Source of the DNA: Palsa-1392 sp963819975
GTDB taxonomy: Bacteria > Verrucomicrobiota > Verrucomicrobiia > Chthoniobacterales > UBA10450
DNA: 64,000 bases
Reading direction: 5' to 3'
Assembly (NCBI GenBank): GCA_963819975.1
Contig: CAWFYE010000009.1
Location: 242,431-306,430, forward strand
Shown here: one piece after another, positions 43,351 to 51,298 of the stretch
Layout: every line of letters starts with the position of its first letter
How positions within the stretch are numbered: the first letter of the stretch is position 1
Translations under genes and position numbers: made by a program
Notes under the pieces: generated by a model
The model's input: only the letters and a program-made list of their open reading frames with translations
What the model was told of the DNA's origin: nothing
Databases searched by the model: none

Positions 43351-43791
43351 TCATTTCGAAAAAGTGGAAGGTTGAAAGTTGAAAGTTGAAGGGGCGACAG
43401 AATCTGGGATATCCGACGCGTTCTGTGCACGCTCGACATAGAAGCTGCCCATAACTAAAACGTCCATGCGGGTTCTGAGAAAGCAGGCGAGCGCTTCTTT
43501 CGGACGGCAGACGACCGGTTCGTTTTCGTTGAAGGAGGTATTCAGGATCAGGGAAACTGAGGTCAGAGAACGGAAGGCGGAGATCAGTTGATGGTAAAGA
43601 GGGTTTATCTTGCGGTGAACCGTTTGCAGCCGACCGGAGCCGTCGACATGGCATACGGCCGGGAGCAGGGACCGCTTCTCTTCTTTGATCCGCCGGAAGC
43701 GCTCCTCCTCCGCAGCCGCGATCAACTGGCCGTTTAGAAAGACGCAGGCCGCAGAGTCGCCGTGATAGGCGTTAAGACCGAGGATTAACAC
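43351..43791 (-). pseudogene. Carbamoyltransferase with large in-frame internal deletion (copy 1)
   Basis: 147 codons where an intact NodU/CmcH carbamoyltransferase needs about 550-600. The first ~40 residues are the true N-terminus (LILGLNAYHGDSAACVFLNG, then AAAEEERFRRIKEEK). They join in frame to the C-terminal region (LLPAVCHVDGSGRLQTVHRK, LILNTSFNENEPVVCRP, FLRTRMDVLVMGSFYVER). Roughly 400 or more central residues, including most of the active site, are gone. The final residues (PSTFNFQPSTFSK) come from an AAGTTGAAAGTTGAAAG-type repeat at 43365-43393. Intact, the enzyme would have carbamoylated a sugar of a surface polysaccharide. It belongs with the decayed GT9 and copy-2 remnants. Confidence 0.8.
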
Positions 43792-44388
43792 GGAAACCAG
43801 AGAGTCAGAGATCGGATGTCAGCGGTCGGACGGGGTTTTGGTTGATTAGGAACGGATCCGGATTTGCATCATGGCGCCGACTTCAGCATTTCTTCGCGCC
43901 GTCCGAAGAGATTCTGCCGCCCTTGATGCGGCATCCGGGCAACATCGGGCGATGTTTGAATTTTCGGCGGTCGCGCAACGAGCGGATCGGAGACGGTTTA
44001 GAGGAGAAACAACATGCTTAACGAGGGCGTCGAGGATTATCGAACCGGGTTTTTCCGTCAACGATACTATACGGGCTTAGCGGTTATTGGAGCTGAGCGG
44101 GGCTCAGCCGTTATTTGTTATTGCGGGTTGGTTGTTGGGGAAAGAGAACGGGACGGCAGGCCGGTATTTGTCGGTCCGTCGTTATCGCGTATGGAAATGA
44201 ATGACAAAGTTCGCCCGCCCTTCTCGCCCCGAAGGGTCCATGTCCGCTTCGCTCCCAATTCGCTTTGATTCGGTCGCCGCCGGCTCCCTCACCCGTTCGG
44301 GGCTTCGTCTATGTCACGCGGTTCCCACCGCCTCCATTGATTCGGTCGTCTCCACTTCTTCCTTCGTCCTTCTGACTTCTTCCTTCTC
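43792..44388. other. 597-bp region without a recognisable gene
   Basis: Only short non-conserved frames occur. I see a perfect 7-bp inverted repeat at 44092-44108 (GCTGAGC/GCTCAGC) without a T-run. A CTTCTTCCTTCGTCCTTCTG-type polypyrimidine run at about 44346-44389 leads directly into the next start codon. Confidence 0.5.
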
Positions 44389-44904
44389 ATGAATTGGTTC
44401 TGCCTCCACACCGAACCTCGCCAGGAGGATAAGGTCTCGCGCATACTGCAGCGGGAATTTGACCTCGAGGTCTTCTCCCCGCGGATCCGTTTTCGCCGGA
44501 TGCGGGCGGGGCGCCCGCTCTGGACCACGGAGGCGCTTTTCCCCGGTTACCTCTTTGCCCGCTTCGATTATTTCGAGCGCCGCAGGCAGGTGAACGCGCT
44601 CCCCGGCGTCACCCGGGTGGTGCATTTCGGCGATCGACCCACGCCAATCGACGATGCGATCATGGCCGACCTGCGCGCCCTCGTGCAGGATAATGAAACG
44701 GTGGAGGTGAACGCCGACCCGCAGCCGGGTTCGGAAGTTGTCGTAGTCGGCGGCCCGATGCGTGGCCTGCGCGCGCTCGTGACGCGCGTGATGCCGGCCC
44801 GGCAGCGGGTCGCGATCCTGCTGGAGCTGCTCGGGACTTCCCGCGAGGTGGAGATCGAGCGGGACCGGGTCTTTCCGGTGAATCCGCGGGAGGTAAAAAG
44901 CTGA
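44389..44904 (+). CDS. NusG/RfaH-like transcription antitermination factor
   Basis: 171 residues. The NGN domain spans residues 1-105: NWFCLHTEPRQEDKVSRILQ, EVFSPRIRFRRM, TEALFPGYLFARFDY, ALPGVTRVVHFG. A KOW domain follows (GSEVVVVGGPMRGLRALVTR). The absence of the acidic insertions of housekeeping NusG and the place beside polysaccharide genes point to a specialised RfaH/UpxY-type factor. Such factors load on RNA polymerase and let it read through long surface-polysaccharide operons. Most of the operon it would serve is degraded here (41.9-43.8 kb), while the WecG-like gene at 45.3 kb remains. The start ATG follows a polypyrimidine repeat instead of a Shine-Dalgarno. Confidence 0.85.
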   Translation: MNWFCLHTEPRQEDKVSRILQREFDLEVFSPRIRFRRMRAGRPLWTTEALFPGYLFARFDYFERRRQVNALPGVTRVVHFGDRPTPIDDAIMADLRALVQDNETVEVNADPQPGSEVVVVGGPMRGLRALVTRVMPARQRVAILLELLGTSREVEIERDRVFPVNPREVKS

Positions 44905-44953
44905 AACACTGAGATGCTGAAAAGCCAAAATTTCAACACCCTGAGTTCCTCCT

Positions 44954-45316
44954 ATGCGCGTCACTAACGAGTTGCGGGAACGGACGAAACGATTCGCTTC
45001 AGGGATCATCCGCTTCTATGTCGCCTTGCCGCGGTCAGCAAAGGAAGTTGAGGTATTGGGACACCAACTCTTGCGGTAGGGCACTTCGGTCGCGGCTCAT
45101 GTGCGCGTGGCCTCAAGGGCCAGATCAGACGCGGAATTCTGTTCCAAAATTGAGGACGCTCTCCAAGAGGCAGATGAGTCGCAATTGTGGCTCGAACTTC
45201 TGCGAGACGACTGCTCGATTTCGACGCCCAGCCTCGAGAAGTTGCTGATCGAAACCGGCGAACTCATCGCGATCTTCGTTACGATCGTCCAAAAGACGAG
45301 ACGCCAGATTGGCTAA
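44954..45316 (+). pseudogene. Four-helix-bundle S23/IVP protein gene with an in-frame TAG
   Basis: The frame encodes a typical 120-residue four-helix-bundle protein of the 23S rRNA intervening-sequence (S23) family. Visible are VTNELRERTKRFASGIIRF, KEVEVLGHQLLR, then SRARSDAEFCSKIEDALQEA and ESQLWLELLRDD. Codon 42 is TAG (45077-45079) at the place where relatives have Ser in LLRSGTSV, a single C-to-A change from TCG. The rest of the frame is intact, so the mutation is young or is a sequence error. Function of the family outside rRNA is unknown. The stop TAA lies in a GGCTAACGA string, a near copy of the repeated 9-mer. Confidence 0.82.
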
Positions 45317-45349
45317 CGAGCAATTTCCAGGTTTCAGTATTTCGATATC

Positions 45350-46138
45350 TCAGCTTTTCAGTGTTTCAGTTTTTTCCATCGGCGGAAGCCGATCGCGATA
45401 TTTCGCGATTAGCCACGGTAGTCGCCGCGCGCTCCAGAAGCGCGGGATGAAGACGCGCGGCTGGGCGACGGAGCGGAAAAACCAGCCGACGTAATATTTG
45501 TCGGCCCAATCGGGGATGCGGACCTGGTCGCCGGTGAGAAAGCCAAGCGCCGCGCCGATGCAATGGATCGCCGGACGGTAGTCGAGATGCTCCAAGAGAT
45601 ATTGGCCGAGCTTATCCTGGATGCCGCCGCCGATCGCGATCACGATGTGTTTCGGGCGCCTTTGCCTAACGAGGTCGAGGAGAGCCTGGTCTTCCACCGG
45701 ACGCCCGTACTTCGGCGCGACGTGAGTCTCATCTCGAACTTCTTCCTTTTTCCTTCTGCCTTCTGCCTTTGTCTTGAGGAACTCCACCAACCTCGTGCGC
45801 GACGTTTCGGTTGCGACGACCCACAAGACCGCGCCCGGTAGCCTGACGGATTCGTGCTCGAGGAGGCGCTTGACGTGTTCGAGCCCCGAGATGCGCGGGA
45901 CGCGCTCGCCGGTGAAGAATTTCCAGAGCAACACCATGAAGCCGCTGTCGGCGATCGCGAGGCCGGCGCTGAGCAGCGCGCGCCGATAATCCTCGTCCCG
46001 GCACAAGTTGATCATCGAGGGCGCGGCCGGCGCGACGAGCAGGCCGCCGCGGCCGGTGATTTCCTCGACCGCTTCACGCGAGGTGCCGCCGAAGAAATCG
46101 ATGCCGAGGATGCGATGGGTGGGCGGCGGCAAAGGCAA
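45350..46138 (-). CDS. WecG/TagA/CpsF family glycosyltransferase (GT26)
   Basis: About 262 residues. Conserved parts are RILGIDFFGGTSREAVEEI near the N-terminus, APAAPSMINLCRD, LLSAGLAIADSGFMVLLWKF, GLEHVKRLL, HIVIAIGGGIQDKLGQYL, and CIGAALGFLTGDQVRIPDWA near the C-terminus. This family transfers N-acetylmannosamine(uronic acid) or related sugars onto undecaprenyl-linked intermediates. The start is uncertain: TTG 46138 or 46132 fit the conserved N-terminus, while the frame stays open to 46318 over an upstream gene. A low-complexity stretch KTKAEGRRKKEEVRDE (about 45735-45780) interrupts the middle and matches the GAAGGAAGAAG-type intergenic repeats, as if a repeat was captured. It is the surviving part of the polysaccharide locus. 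Confidence 0.8.
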   Translation of the reverse strand: MPLPPPTHRILGIDFFGGTSREAVEEITGRGGLLVAPAAPSMINLCRDEDYRRALLSAGLAIADSGFMVLLWKFFTGERVPRISGLEHVKRLLEHESVRLPGAVLWVVATETSRTRLVEFLKTKAEGRRKKEEVRDETHVAPKYGRPVEDQALLDLVRQRRPKHIVIAIGGGIQDKLGQYLLEHLDYRPAIHCIGAALGFLTGDQVRIPDWADKYYVGWFFRSVAQPRVFIPRFWSARRLPWLIAKYRDRLPPMEKTETLKS

Positions 46139-46202
46139 AGTGAAAAGTAGAAAACTGGACGACACGGCGGCCGCCCTTCTAGCAGCAAGCAGGTCGCCCG
46201 CC

Positions 46203-46409
46203 CTACAAAGCGTCCTTTTCCTGCGTTCCTGCTTTCCTGAGCGATTTTTGCTCTTCGCGCGCGGTGCGCATTTGCAGGGTGAGATCTTCGGCTTCCTCCA
46301 GCCATTCGAGCTTTTCACGAAAGGTGAGGCGCCGGTCGAGAAGTCGGTCCAGCTCGCGGCTCCCTTCTGGAGTTCCCCATTTCCAATCGGGTTGAATGGC
46401 GTCGTTCAT
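46203..46409 (-). CDS. Small helical partner of the nucleotidyltransferase
   Basis: 68 residues from ATG 46409, overlapping the stop of the nucleotidyltransferase gene as ATGA. The protein is charged and helical (RLTFREKLEWLEEAEDLTLQ; RTAREEQKSLRKAG). Small proteins of this type often follow MNT/AbiEii-like nucleotidyltransferase genes in this group. Together they look like a compact toxin-antitoxin-type pair. No signal peptide. Function is inferred only from the coupling. Confidence 0.6.
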   Translation of the reverse strand: MNDAIQPDWKWGTPEGSRELDRLLDRRLTFREKLEWLEEAEDLTLQMRTAREEQKSLRKAGTQEKDAL

Positions 46410-46897
46410 CGTCCTCTTTTCAGCTCCTCGATATCGATCAGATCCTGCGGACGTCCAGCGCGCTGTTTCATTTCGAGCAACGTTTGCAGCGAGACTACCG
46501 GAGCCCGCACTCCGGGGCAAACTTCCATCGCTTCCGACACTGCCATTTCGGCTCCGAAATCAAAGGGCTCGTAAACAAACACATCAATCGGGGTGCGGCG
46601 ATGTTCGTCACTCCATAGCTTGAGCACGATCATTTCCTTGTTGCGTCGCCAGTCTTCTCGCGTCGCGGGATCCGCGAACTCTTCCGGTTTTGCTGGAATT
46701 CCCAGACGATAACCGACCTCGAGCAAGGTGTGGAGTCCAAGGGCCGCGTTCTCCGGGCTAAGGGCAAGGACGATATCGATATCGCGGGTGAGCCGGACAT
46801 AGCCGTGCGCGTTGACCGCCAGACCGCCGACGATGAGGTATTGCACCTGCGCGTCGTTCAAGGCGCGGACAATCGTTTCGACGCTCCGGACTTCCAT
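46406..46897 (-). CDS. Nucleotidyltransferase-like protein (AbiEii/DUF6036 type)
   Basis: 163 residues. The nucleotidyltransferase core is visible: VQYLIVGGLAVNAHGYVRLT followed by RDIDIVLA, the GG...DxD arrangement that binds nucleotide and metal, then NAALGLHTLLEVGYRL and TPIDVFVYEP. The C-terminal region has the LQTLLEMKQRAGRPQDLIDI helix typical of DUF6036/AbiEii-like proteins. Related proteins act as toxins that add nucleotides to tRNA, or as antitoxins of HEPN proteins. It is translationally coupled to the 68-residue gene downstream, and lies next to a large inverted repeat (46975-47048), which fits a mobile accessory module. Confidence 0.72.
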   Translation of the reverse strand: MEVRSVETIVRALNDAQVQYLIVGGLAVNAHGYVRLTRDIDIVLALSPENAALGLHTLLEVGYRLGIPAKPEEFADPATREDWRRNKEMIVLKLWSDEHRRTPIDVFVYEPFDFGAEMAVSEAMEVCPGVRAPVVSLQTLLEMKQRAGRPQDLIDIEELKRGR

Positions 46898-46974
46898 GGA
46901 AGAGAAGTAAGAAGGAGGAAGGAAGAATTAGGAAGTGGAAAATCGCGGCGCCGGAAAACGGTGCGTTTATCGGT

Positions 46975-47048
46975 GTGTAGAGGCGGCCGTGTCGGCCGCA
47001 ATCGTGACCGTTGCTCGCGTTCTGCGGCCGACACGGCCGCCTCTACAC
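46975..47048. repeat. Perfect 26-bp inverted repeat with 22-base spacer
   Basis: Arm 46975-47000 begins GTGTAGAGGCGGCC and is the exact reverse complement of 47023-47048. The spacer is 47001-47022. The arms are themselves rich in GGCCG. It stands 77 bases from the nucleotidyltransferase start and 77 bases from the FG-GAP gene start. A diverged half (TGCGGCTGACACAGCCGCC) recurs at 53079-53102. It looks like a small non-autonomous mobile unit or a long transcript hairpin; no T-run follows. Confidence 0.9.
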
Positions 47049-47124
47049 TTCCCTTTAGGCTTGCCATTCCGGGTTCCGGCCCGGTACGATCACATTTCGT
47101 TCTTTTAACCAAATCGAAAGGCTT

Positions 47125-48438
47125 ATGAAAACTCTCTCCTTCTTCACCAAATCCGTGATCGTTGCCACGGTTGCTCTTCTCTCCAGCCCGGTTCGCGGCC
47201 AGATTCTTCTCCACGAGCTCGACTCGCCCAACGCGGTCCAGTTCGGCCAGTTCGGTTTTGCCGTTGCAGGCGTGCCGGACTTGAGTGGGGACGGCGTCCA
47301 GGACGTGATCGTGGGCGCACCGAGGGAGAGCGGTGGCGGGAGGACACATGTCTTTAACGGAGCCACCGGGGCGGAAATCTACAGCATCCCGGGCGACCCG
47401 AGCGGCAGCTTGTTTGGCTTTTACGTGGCCGGATTCGCGGACATCGATGGGGACGGAATGGGAGACTTCGCTGCCCAGACACGGACCACTGCCCAGCAAT
47501 CGGTTCTCGTCTACAGCGGAACGACCGGCATGTTGCTCGATGCGTTGCAGTCGCCCAATGACCCGCTCGGGGATTTCGGACTGAGGATGGCGGGAGTTGG
47601 CGACCTGAACGGCGACGGCGCGAGCGAGATCCTGATCGGCGCACCGGGCGAGGACATCGGACGGGGTAGCTTGGTCGGGCGGGCTTATCTTTTTGACGGA
47701 GCGAGCACTTCACCGCTCGGCACGCTGGCATCTCCGAACAAACAGCCGGGAGGCTATTATGGCTGGGACGTCGCGGCGGTGCCGGACATGGATGGCGACG
47801 GCGTGAACGAATACGCTATCGGGGCCTTTAACGAAAACATCGGTCGAAAGGGCGCCGGTCGGGTCTACGTCTACAACGGAGCTACCGGTGCGCTCCTTCT
47901 CGAGCTGGCATCGCCCAATCGAAACCGGGGCGGCGGCTTCGGCTATTCGATTGCAGGCCTGCATGACATCGACGGAGATCTGAAAGGCGACATCGCCGTC
48001 GGAGCGCCTTATGAAACCACGGGCGCCGGAGAGACTCATGCCGGGCGGGTCTACATTTTCTCCAGTGCGACCGGCAAGGTGCTGCACACATTGGTCTCGC
48101 CAAACGCCGAGCGCTATGGGTGGTTCGGATTCAGTATTGCGCGTCTCCAGGATATGAACGGTGATGGCCGCGACGACCTGCTCGTGGGTGCTCCCTCGGA
48201 GAATCCGAACGACGACTTCTTCAGCGCCGGACGGTGCTACGTCTATAACACGGTGAACGGGGCTCTCCAGTATGAGATTTCCTCCCCGAATGAGGAAGAT
48301 GGCGATGTCTTCGGCTGGTCGGTCGCGGGATTGGATGACGTCAACGGAGACGGGAATGGCGACTTTGTCATCGGCGCCTATGTCGAGAATGACACAGGCC
48401 GGGCCTACATCTATTCCGGAGAGCGAAACACGCCCTGA
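47125..48438 (+). CDS. Secreted FG-GAP (integrin alpha-like) seven-bladed propeller
   Basis: 437 residues. A signal peptide (KTLSFFTKSVIVATVALLSS) is followed by seven FG-GAP repeats. Each has a FG(W/F)...AG start and a calcium loop: DLSGDGVQD, DIDGDGMGD, DLNGDGASE, DMDGDGVNE, DIDGDLKGD, DMNGDGRDD and DVNGDGNGD. The fifth loop lacks the second Gly-Asp pattern and may bind calcium poorly. Seven repeats close one propeller. The protein should be secreted and calcium stabilised, with a binding role; no enzyme motif is seen. Its upstream region holds the large inverted repeat. Confidence 0.88.
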   Translation: MKTLSFFTKSVIVATVALLSSPVRGQILLHELDSPNAVQFGQFGFAVAGVPDLSGDGVQDVIVGAPRESGGGRTHVFNGATGAEIYSIPGDPSGSLFGFYVAGFADIDGDGMGDFAAQTRTTAQQSVLVYSGTTGMLLDALQSPNDPLGDFGLRMAGVGDLNGDGASEILIGAPGEDIGRGSLVGRAYLFDGASTSPLGTLASPNKQPGGYYGWDVAAVPDMDGDGVNEYAIGAFNENIGRKGAGRVYVYNGATGALLLELASPNRNRGGGFGYSIAGLHDIDGDLKGDIAVGAPYETTGAGETHAGRVYIFSSATGKVLHTLVSPNAERYGWFGFSIARLQDMNGDGRDDLLVGAPSENPNDDFFSAGRCYVYNTVNGALQYEISSPNEEDGDVFGWSVAGLDDVNGDGNGDFVIGAYVENDTGRAYIYSGERNTP

Positions 48439-48552
48439 GGGTTGCGCAGATAGAGAGCGTCTGGAGCGCCAAAGCGCGTGGCGGCTTTGGACTCGCGCTC
48501 GCCGTTCGTTAGGCCGGGATCGATCCCGCACTCCTCGTCGCGGCGAATCCTC

Positions 48553-49503
48553 TTACCTGCCGGTGAGAAGAATTGCGAGCGGTAAGATCGGGATCATCGC
48601 GAGAGTGGTCAGGACGAGCGTGGAGGCCGATTCAGTTTCGTAAACATGATAGCGCGGCGCGAGCAAAGGCCCGAGGACTGCCGTCGGAATCGTGCAGATC
48701 AAAATCGCTTCGCGGTTCAGCGGTTCGGCGACTGCCAGGGTCGAAACCAGAAACGCCATGAGGACGGGCTGCACGGCCATTTTCAGCACGACGTTTCCGA
48801 TCACCTCGCCGCTTAGTCTGACTTTGTAGGACGCGATGATCAGTCCCGCGAGAAAAATCGAAAGCCCCGCCGTGGCAGAGCCGATCAGCCCAAGCATGTC
48901 GTCGACTGCTTTTGGCGTGGGGACGTTAAGGAAAGCGGAAAGGGCTCCCGCAAGTGGACCCCAGACCAGCGGTTTCTTGAAACTCGAGACCAGCGCCTTG
49001 CCAATCAATTTGGTCATGGGGACGGACCTGTCGCCAGTCGCATGTTGAGCGTGAATCTCGAGCAGGACGATCGTCAGCGGAACGATCGTCACCAGAGCGA
49101 GCACGTTCGCGAAAGTGATGGAAACCAGTCCCGACTCGCCGAAGAGACCGCGAAAAATCGAAATCCCGATAAAAGCCACGGACGGGAAGCTGACCAGATT
49201 GGCCTGCAACGCCGCAGCGCCCAGGGAATGACGACCCAGGTAGAGGCTGACTAACAGGACGAGGATAAAAAGGCCGACGAAACTGAAAAAGACCGCGATC
49301 AGGAAAGGAACCTCGGCCAGCATTTCTCTGCGGGAGGTTTGGGCGATGCCGACGAACATTAACGCCGGCAGCGCGTAATCGAGAACGACTGAATTGATGC
49401 CCTGCACCTGGTCGGCATCAAATTGTTTTCTGAGCCCAGCCCAATAGCCCAGGCCCATGACAAAGAGAACCGGAAGCAAAACAGCGAAAGAGGTGAAAAG
49501 CAT
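48553..49503 (-). CDS. AEC-family transporter (auxin efflux carrier type)
   Basis: 316 residues with about ten hydrophobic segments. Family landmarks are VLDYALPALMFVGIAQTSR with the Asn/Asp-Pro helix break near residue 50, KALVSSFKKPLVWGPLAGAL, GLIGSATAGLSIFLAGLIIA, and AVQPVLMAFLVSTLA in the second half. Bacterial AEC proteins export or import small carboxylates such as malate or malonate. It is not in an operon; it converges on the FG-GAP gene with a 9-mer copy (48506) in the gap, and diverges from a gene fragment at 49502. Confidence 0.85.
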   Translation of the reverse strand: MLFTSFAVLLPVLFVMGLGYWAGLRKQFDADQVQGINSVVLDYALPALMFVGIAQTSRREMLAEVPFLIAVFFSFVGLFILVLLVSLYLGRHSLGAAALQANLVSFPSVAFIGISIFRGLFGESGLVSITFANVLALVTIVPLTIVLLEIHAQHATGDRSVPMTKLIGKALVSSFKKPLVWGPLAGALSAFLNVPTPKAVDDMLGLIGSATAGLSIFLAGLIIASYKVRLSGEVIGNVVLKMAVQPVLMAFLVSTLAVAEPLNREAILICTIPTAVLGPLLAPRYHVYETESASTLVLTTLAMIPILPLAILLTGR

Positions 49504-49867
49504 GGCAAGATCAAAAGCTGAAATGCTGAAAACTGAAACGCTGAAATGCGCGAAAATTGTAGTGTGCGCTGCCCAGAACGATGAAGCGCATACGCGCCTG
49601 CTCCTGGCGGGCGCGAAGGATGAAGTCGGGCCCTCTCAGATAACCAACAACCAGGAACTGATAACCGTCGAACAACTCGCCGAGCAACTTGTTCGACTCG
49701 AGCCCACCAGCCTACCCCATCGCACCCTGCTCGCGCTGGCGCGGCTGAAACTCGGCAAACCGGACAAGGCCCTGGAAGTCTATTCAGGCCTGAACGTCCC
49801 GCCTAATACCGCCTCGCCATCCGCGCTCGCGGTGCACGTGGCCGTTCTCATCACCAACGGCCACTGA
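49502..49867 (+). pseudogene. Fragment of a TPR-type protein gene
   Basis: The open frame starts inside a CTGAAATGCTGAAAACTGAA repeat (49508-49545). The protein-like part (VEQLAEQLVRLEPTSLPHRT; LLALARLKLGKPDKALEVYS; PSALAVHVAVLITNGH) has the helix pattern of a tetratricopeptide repeat. It lacks both the N-terminal body of such proteins and the usual C-terminal end. A broken remnant is the simplest view, though a short free-standing protein cannot be excluded. Confidence 0.42.
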
Positions 49868-49919
49868 TAAATAAAATCTTGCACTTGGTAATTCCTCGCC
49901 GGTCGCCAGAATTCATTTC

Positions 49920-50210
49920 ATGGAGCGCGTCGTAAGGAAAAGCCAGAGCTTTCGGCAAGTCGACCGCTGGGATGTGCTGCAGAATATTTCACTTTCTGCG
50001 CAGCAGCGGATTCGCATCGCCCACGCCCTCCGTAGGCGCGCCTATCCGGCCAAGGGCGAAGGACGTGCGAGCATGGCATCGCGCATCATAAAAGCCGCCA
50101 AGGCGCCGGTTTTTCCCCGGATATTCGTACTTCCTGGTAGCTTTGCTGCGATTGGATATATGCAATTCCAGAACCGGTCACGGGGGATCGCCCACGTAGA
50201 AAAACCTTGA
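49920..50210 (+). CDS. Orphan antitoxin-like small protein
   Basis: 96 residues. The first ~45 (ERVVRKSQSFRQVDRWDVLQ; ISLSAQQRIRIAHALRRRAY) resemble the small proteins that precede nucleotidyltransferase toxins, with RKSxSFxxADxWDxxQ and a (T/S)xxxRxxxAxxLRxR helix. After AYPAKGEG the sequence is not conserved and may be read-through into non-coding DNA. No partner gene follows. The rest of 49868-50424 holds no gene; 50250-50380 is unusually AT-rich. Confidence 0.42.
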   Translation: MERVVRKSQSFRQVDRWDVLQNISLSAQQRIRIAHALRRRAYPAKGEGRASMASRIIKAAKAPVFPRIFVLPGSFAAIGYMQFQNRSRGIAHVEKP

Positions 50211-50424
50211 AAACCGGCTTGCCGCACGACCCTACAATCACCCGATCAGCAAGAGTCGGCATTCTTTACAGTTCCAACATCCTCAATTTTTCTGTTCTAA
50301 TAGTTTAAAGACAAAAAAGTTATCTAATAACGAGTTGTTTTTCAGCAGCTTACCGCGCAGTTAGAATTTAATTCGGAGAGCTCTGCAACACAGTGGCATC
50401 AAGAGTGCTAAGGGGCGTGCTCGA

Positions 50425-51024
50425 ATGAGAACTTGGAACTCCCTGCGGTTCGCTCTAATTACTTCGATTGCTGTTTCCTGCCTTGCGTGGGCCGCGACGG
50501 CCGGCGCGACGCTGATCAATATCACGATCAACCCCGCGACCGGTCTCGCGTCCAACGATATTAATTTTGGTCTCCTGGGTAACAACAGCCCCACGACGAA
50601 CTTCAATTTCCTGGCCTCGGATGTCGATCTCTACAACAGCTTCGCCGGGTCCGATCTCTCGGCACCGGTTTTCGACGGCTTCGCAAACTACGAGAATCTC
50701 AACGGCAACCAGGCGGTGTCATTAACCGGTTTTGATTATGCGGTGGTCCATTATGGCAAGGGACCCGGTGGTGCCGGCAAAGGTGGAGGAATCGTTTTCT
50801 ATTTTCTCAACGGAATGACCGGAGATTTCACTTTTGCCAGCACAGGTTCCGGGCCGAATGGCTTCGGCGGCATTTCGTCAATCCGCTTGTTTGCCGACGG
50901 AGCGATGGCGACTAATGAACGCGGCGCGACAGTGGCAATGCTCGGATTGGCGTTGATCGTTCTCGAGGCCCTGCGACGCCGGATCGGCGGAGGATCGCTG
51001 GCGGTTTCCCAGAAACGTCATTGA
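50425..51024 (+). CDS. Exosortase-sorted (VPDSG/PEP-CTERM-like) surface protein
   Basis: 199 residues. A signal peptide (LRFALITSIAVSCLAWAATAGA) is followed by a Gly/Asn/Ser-rich beta domain (about residues 30-160). The C-terminus ERGATVAMLGLALIVLEALR followed by RR is a CTERM sorting tail: short motif, hydrophobic helix, Arg cluster. The motif itself reads TNERG instead of VPDSG, so recognition by the exosortase may be altered. A broken sister gene with VPDGG follows at 51299. The region upstream is AT-rich for this genome. No exosortase gene is in the window. Confidence 0.72.
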   Translation: MRTWNSLRFALITSIAVSCLAWAATAGATLINITINPATGLASNDINFGLLGNNSPTTNFNFLASDVDLYNSFAGSDLSAPVFDGFANYENLNGNQAVSLTGFDYAVVHYGKGPGGAGKGGGIVFYFLNGMTGDFTFASTGSGPNGFGGISSIRLFADGAMATNERGATVAMLGLALIVLEALRRRIGGGSLAVSQKRH

Positions 51025-51298
51025 CGCAGCGTGGTGGCGACGGGCGCTGTAAATGACACGGTGCACATCGTTTTGCCGACAGGGCCCGCTTCGCATCGAA
51101 TTGTCAATTGTTCGTCAAAAACGTCGGAAAACTTTACTAAATCGCAACGGGAGAGGATAAAATTCAACTCGCAGCGGAAAAATATACAATTTATATATCA
51201 CTAATAATGCGATATTTAAGAATGACATCAACCGCGAATTTTATCCACCAGAAGCGGCTGGCACGTTTTAGCTAATCTCTTTGGCGAACGGAATCCCC

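Noticed and set aside
44092..44108. Perfect 7-bp inverted repeat as a terminator
   Set aside because: The stem is followed by GTTATTTG and not by a T-run, and no gene ends just upstream.
45077..45079. Programmed read-through of the TAG in the S23/IVP gene
   Set aside because: No pyrrolysine or other recoding element is visible. A point mutation or error is simpler.
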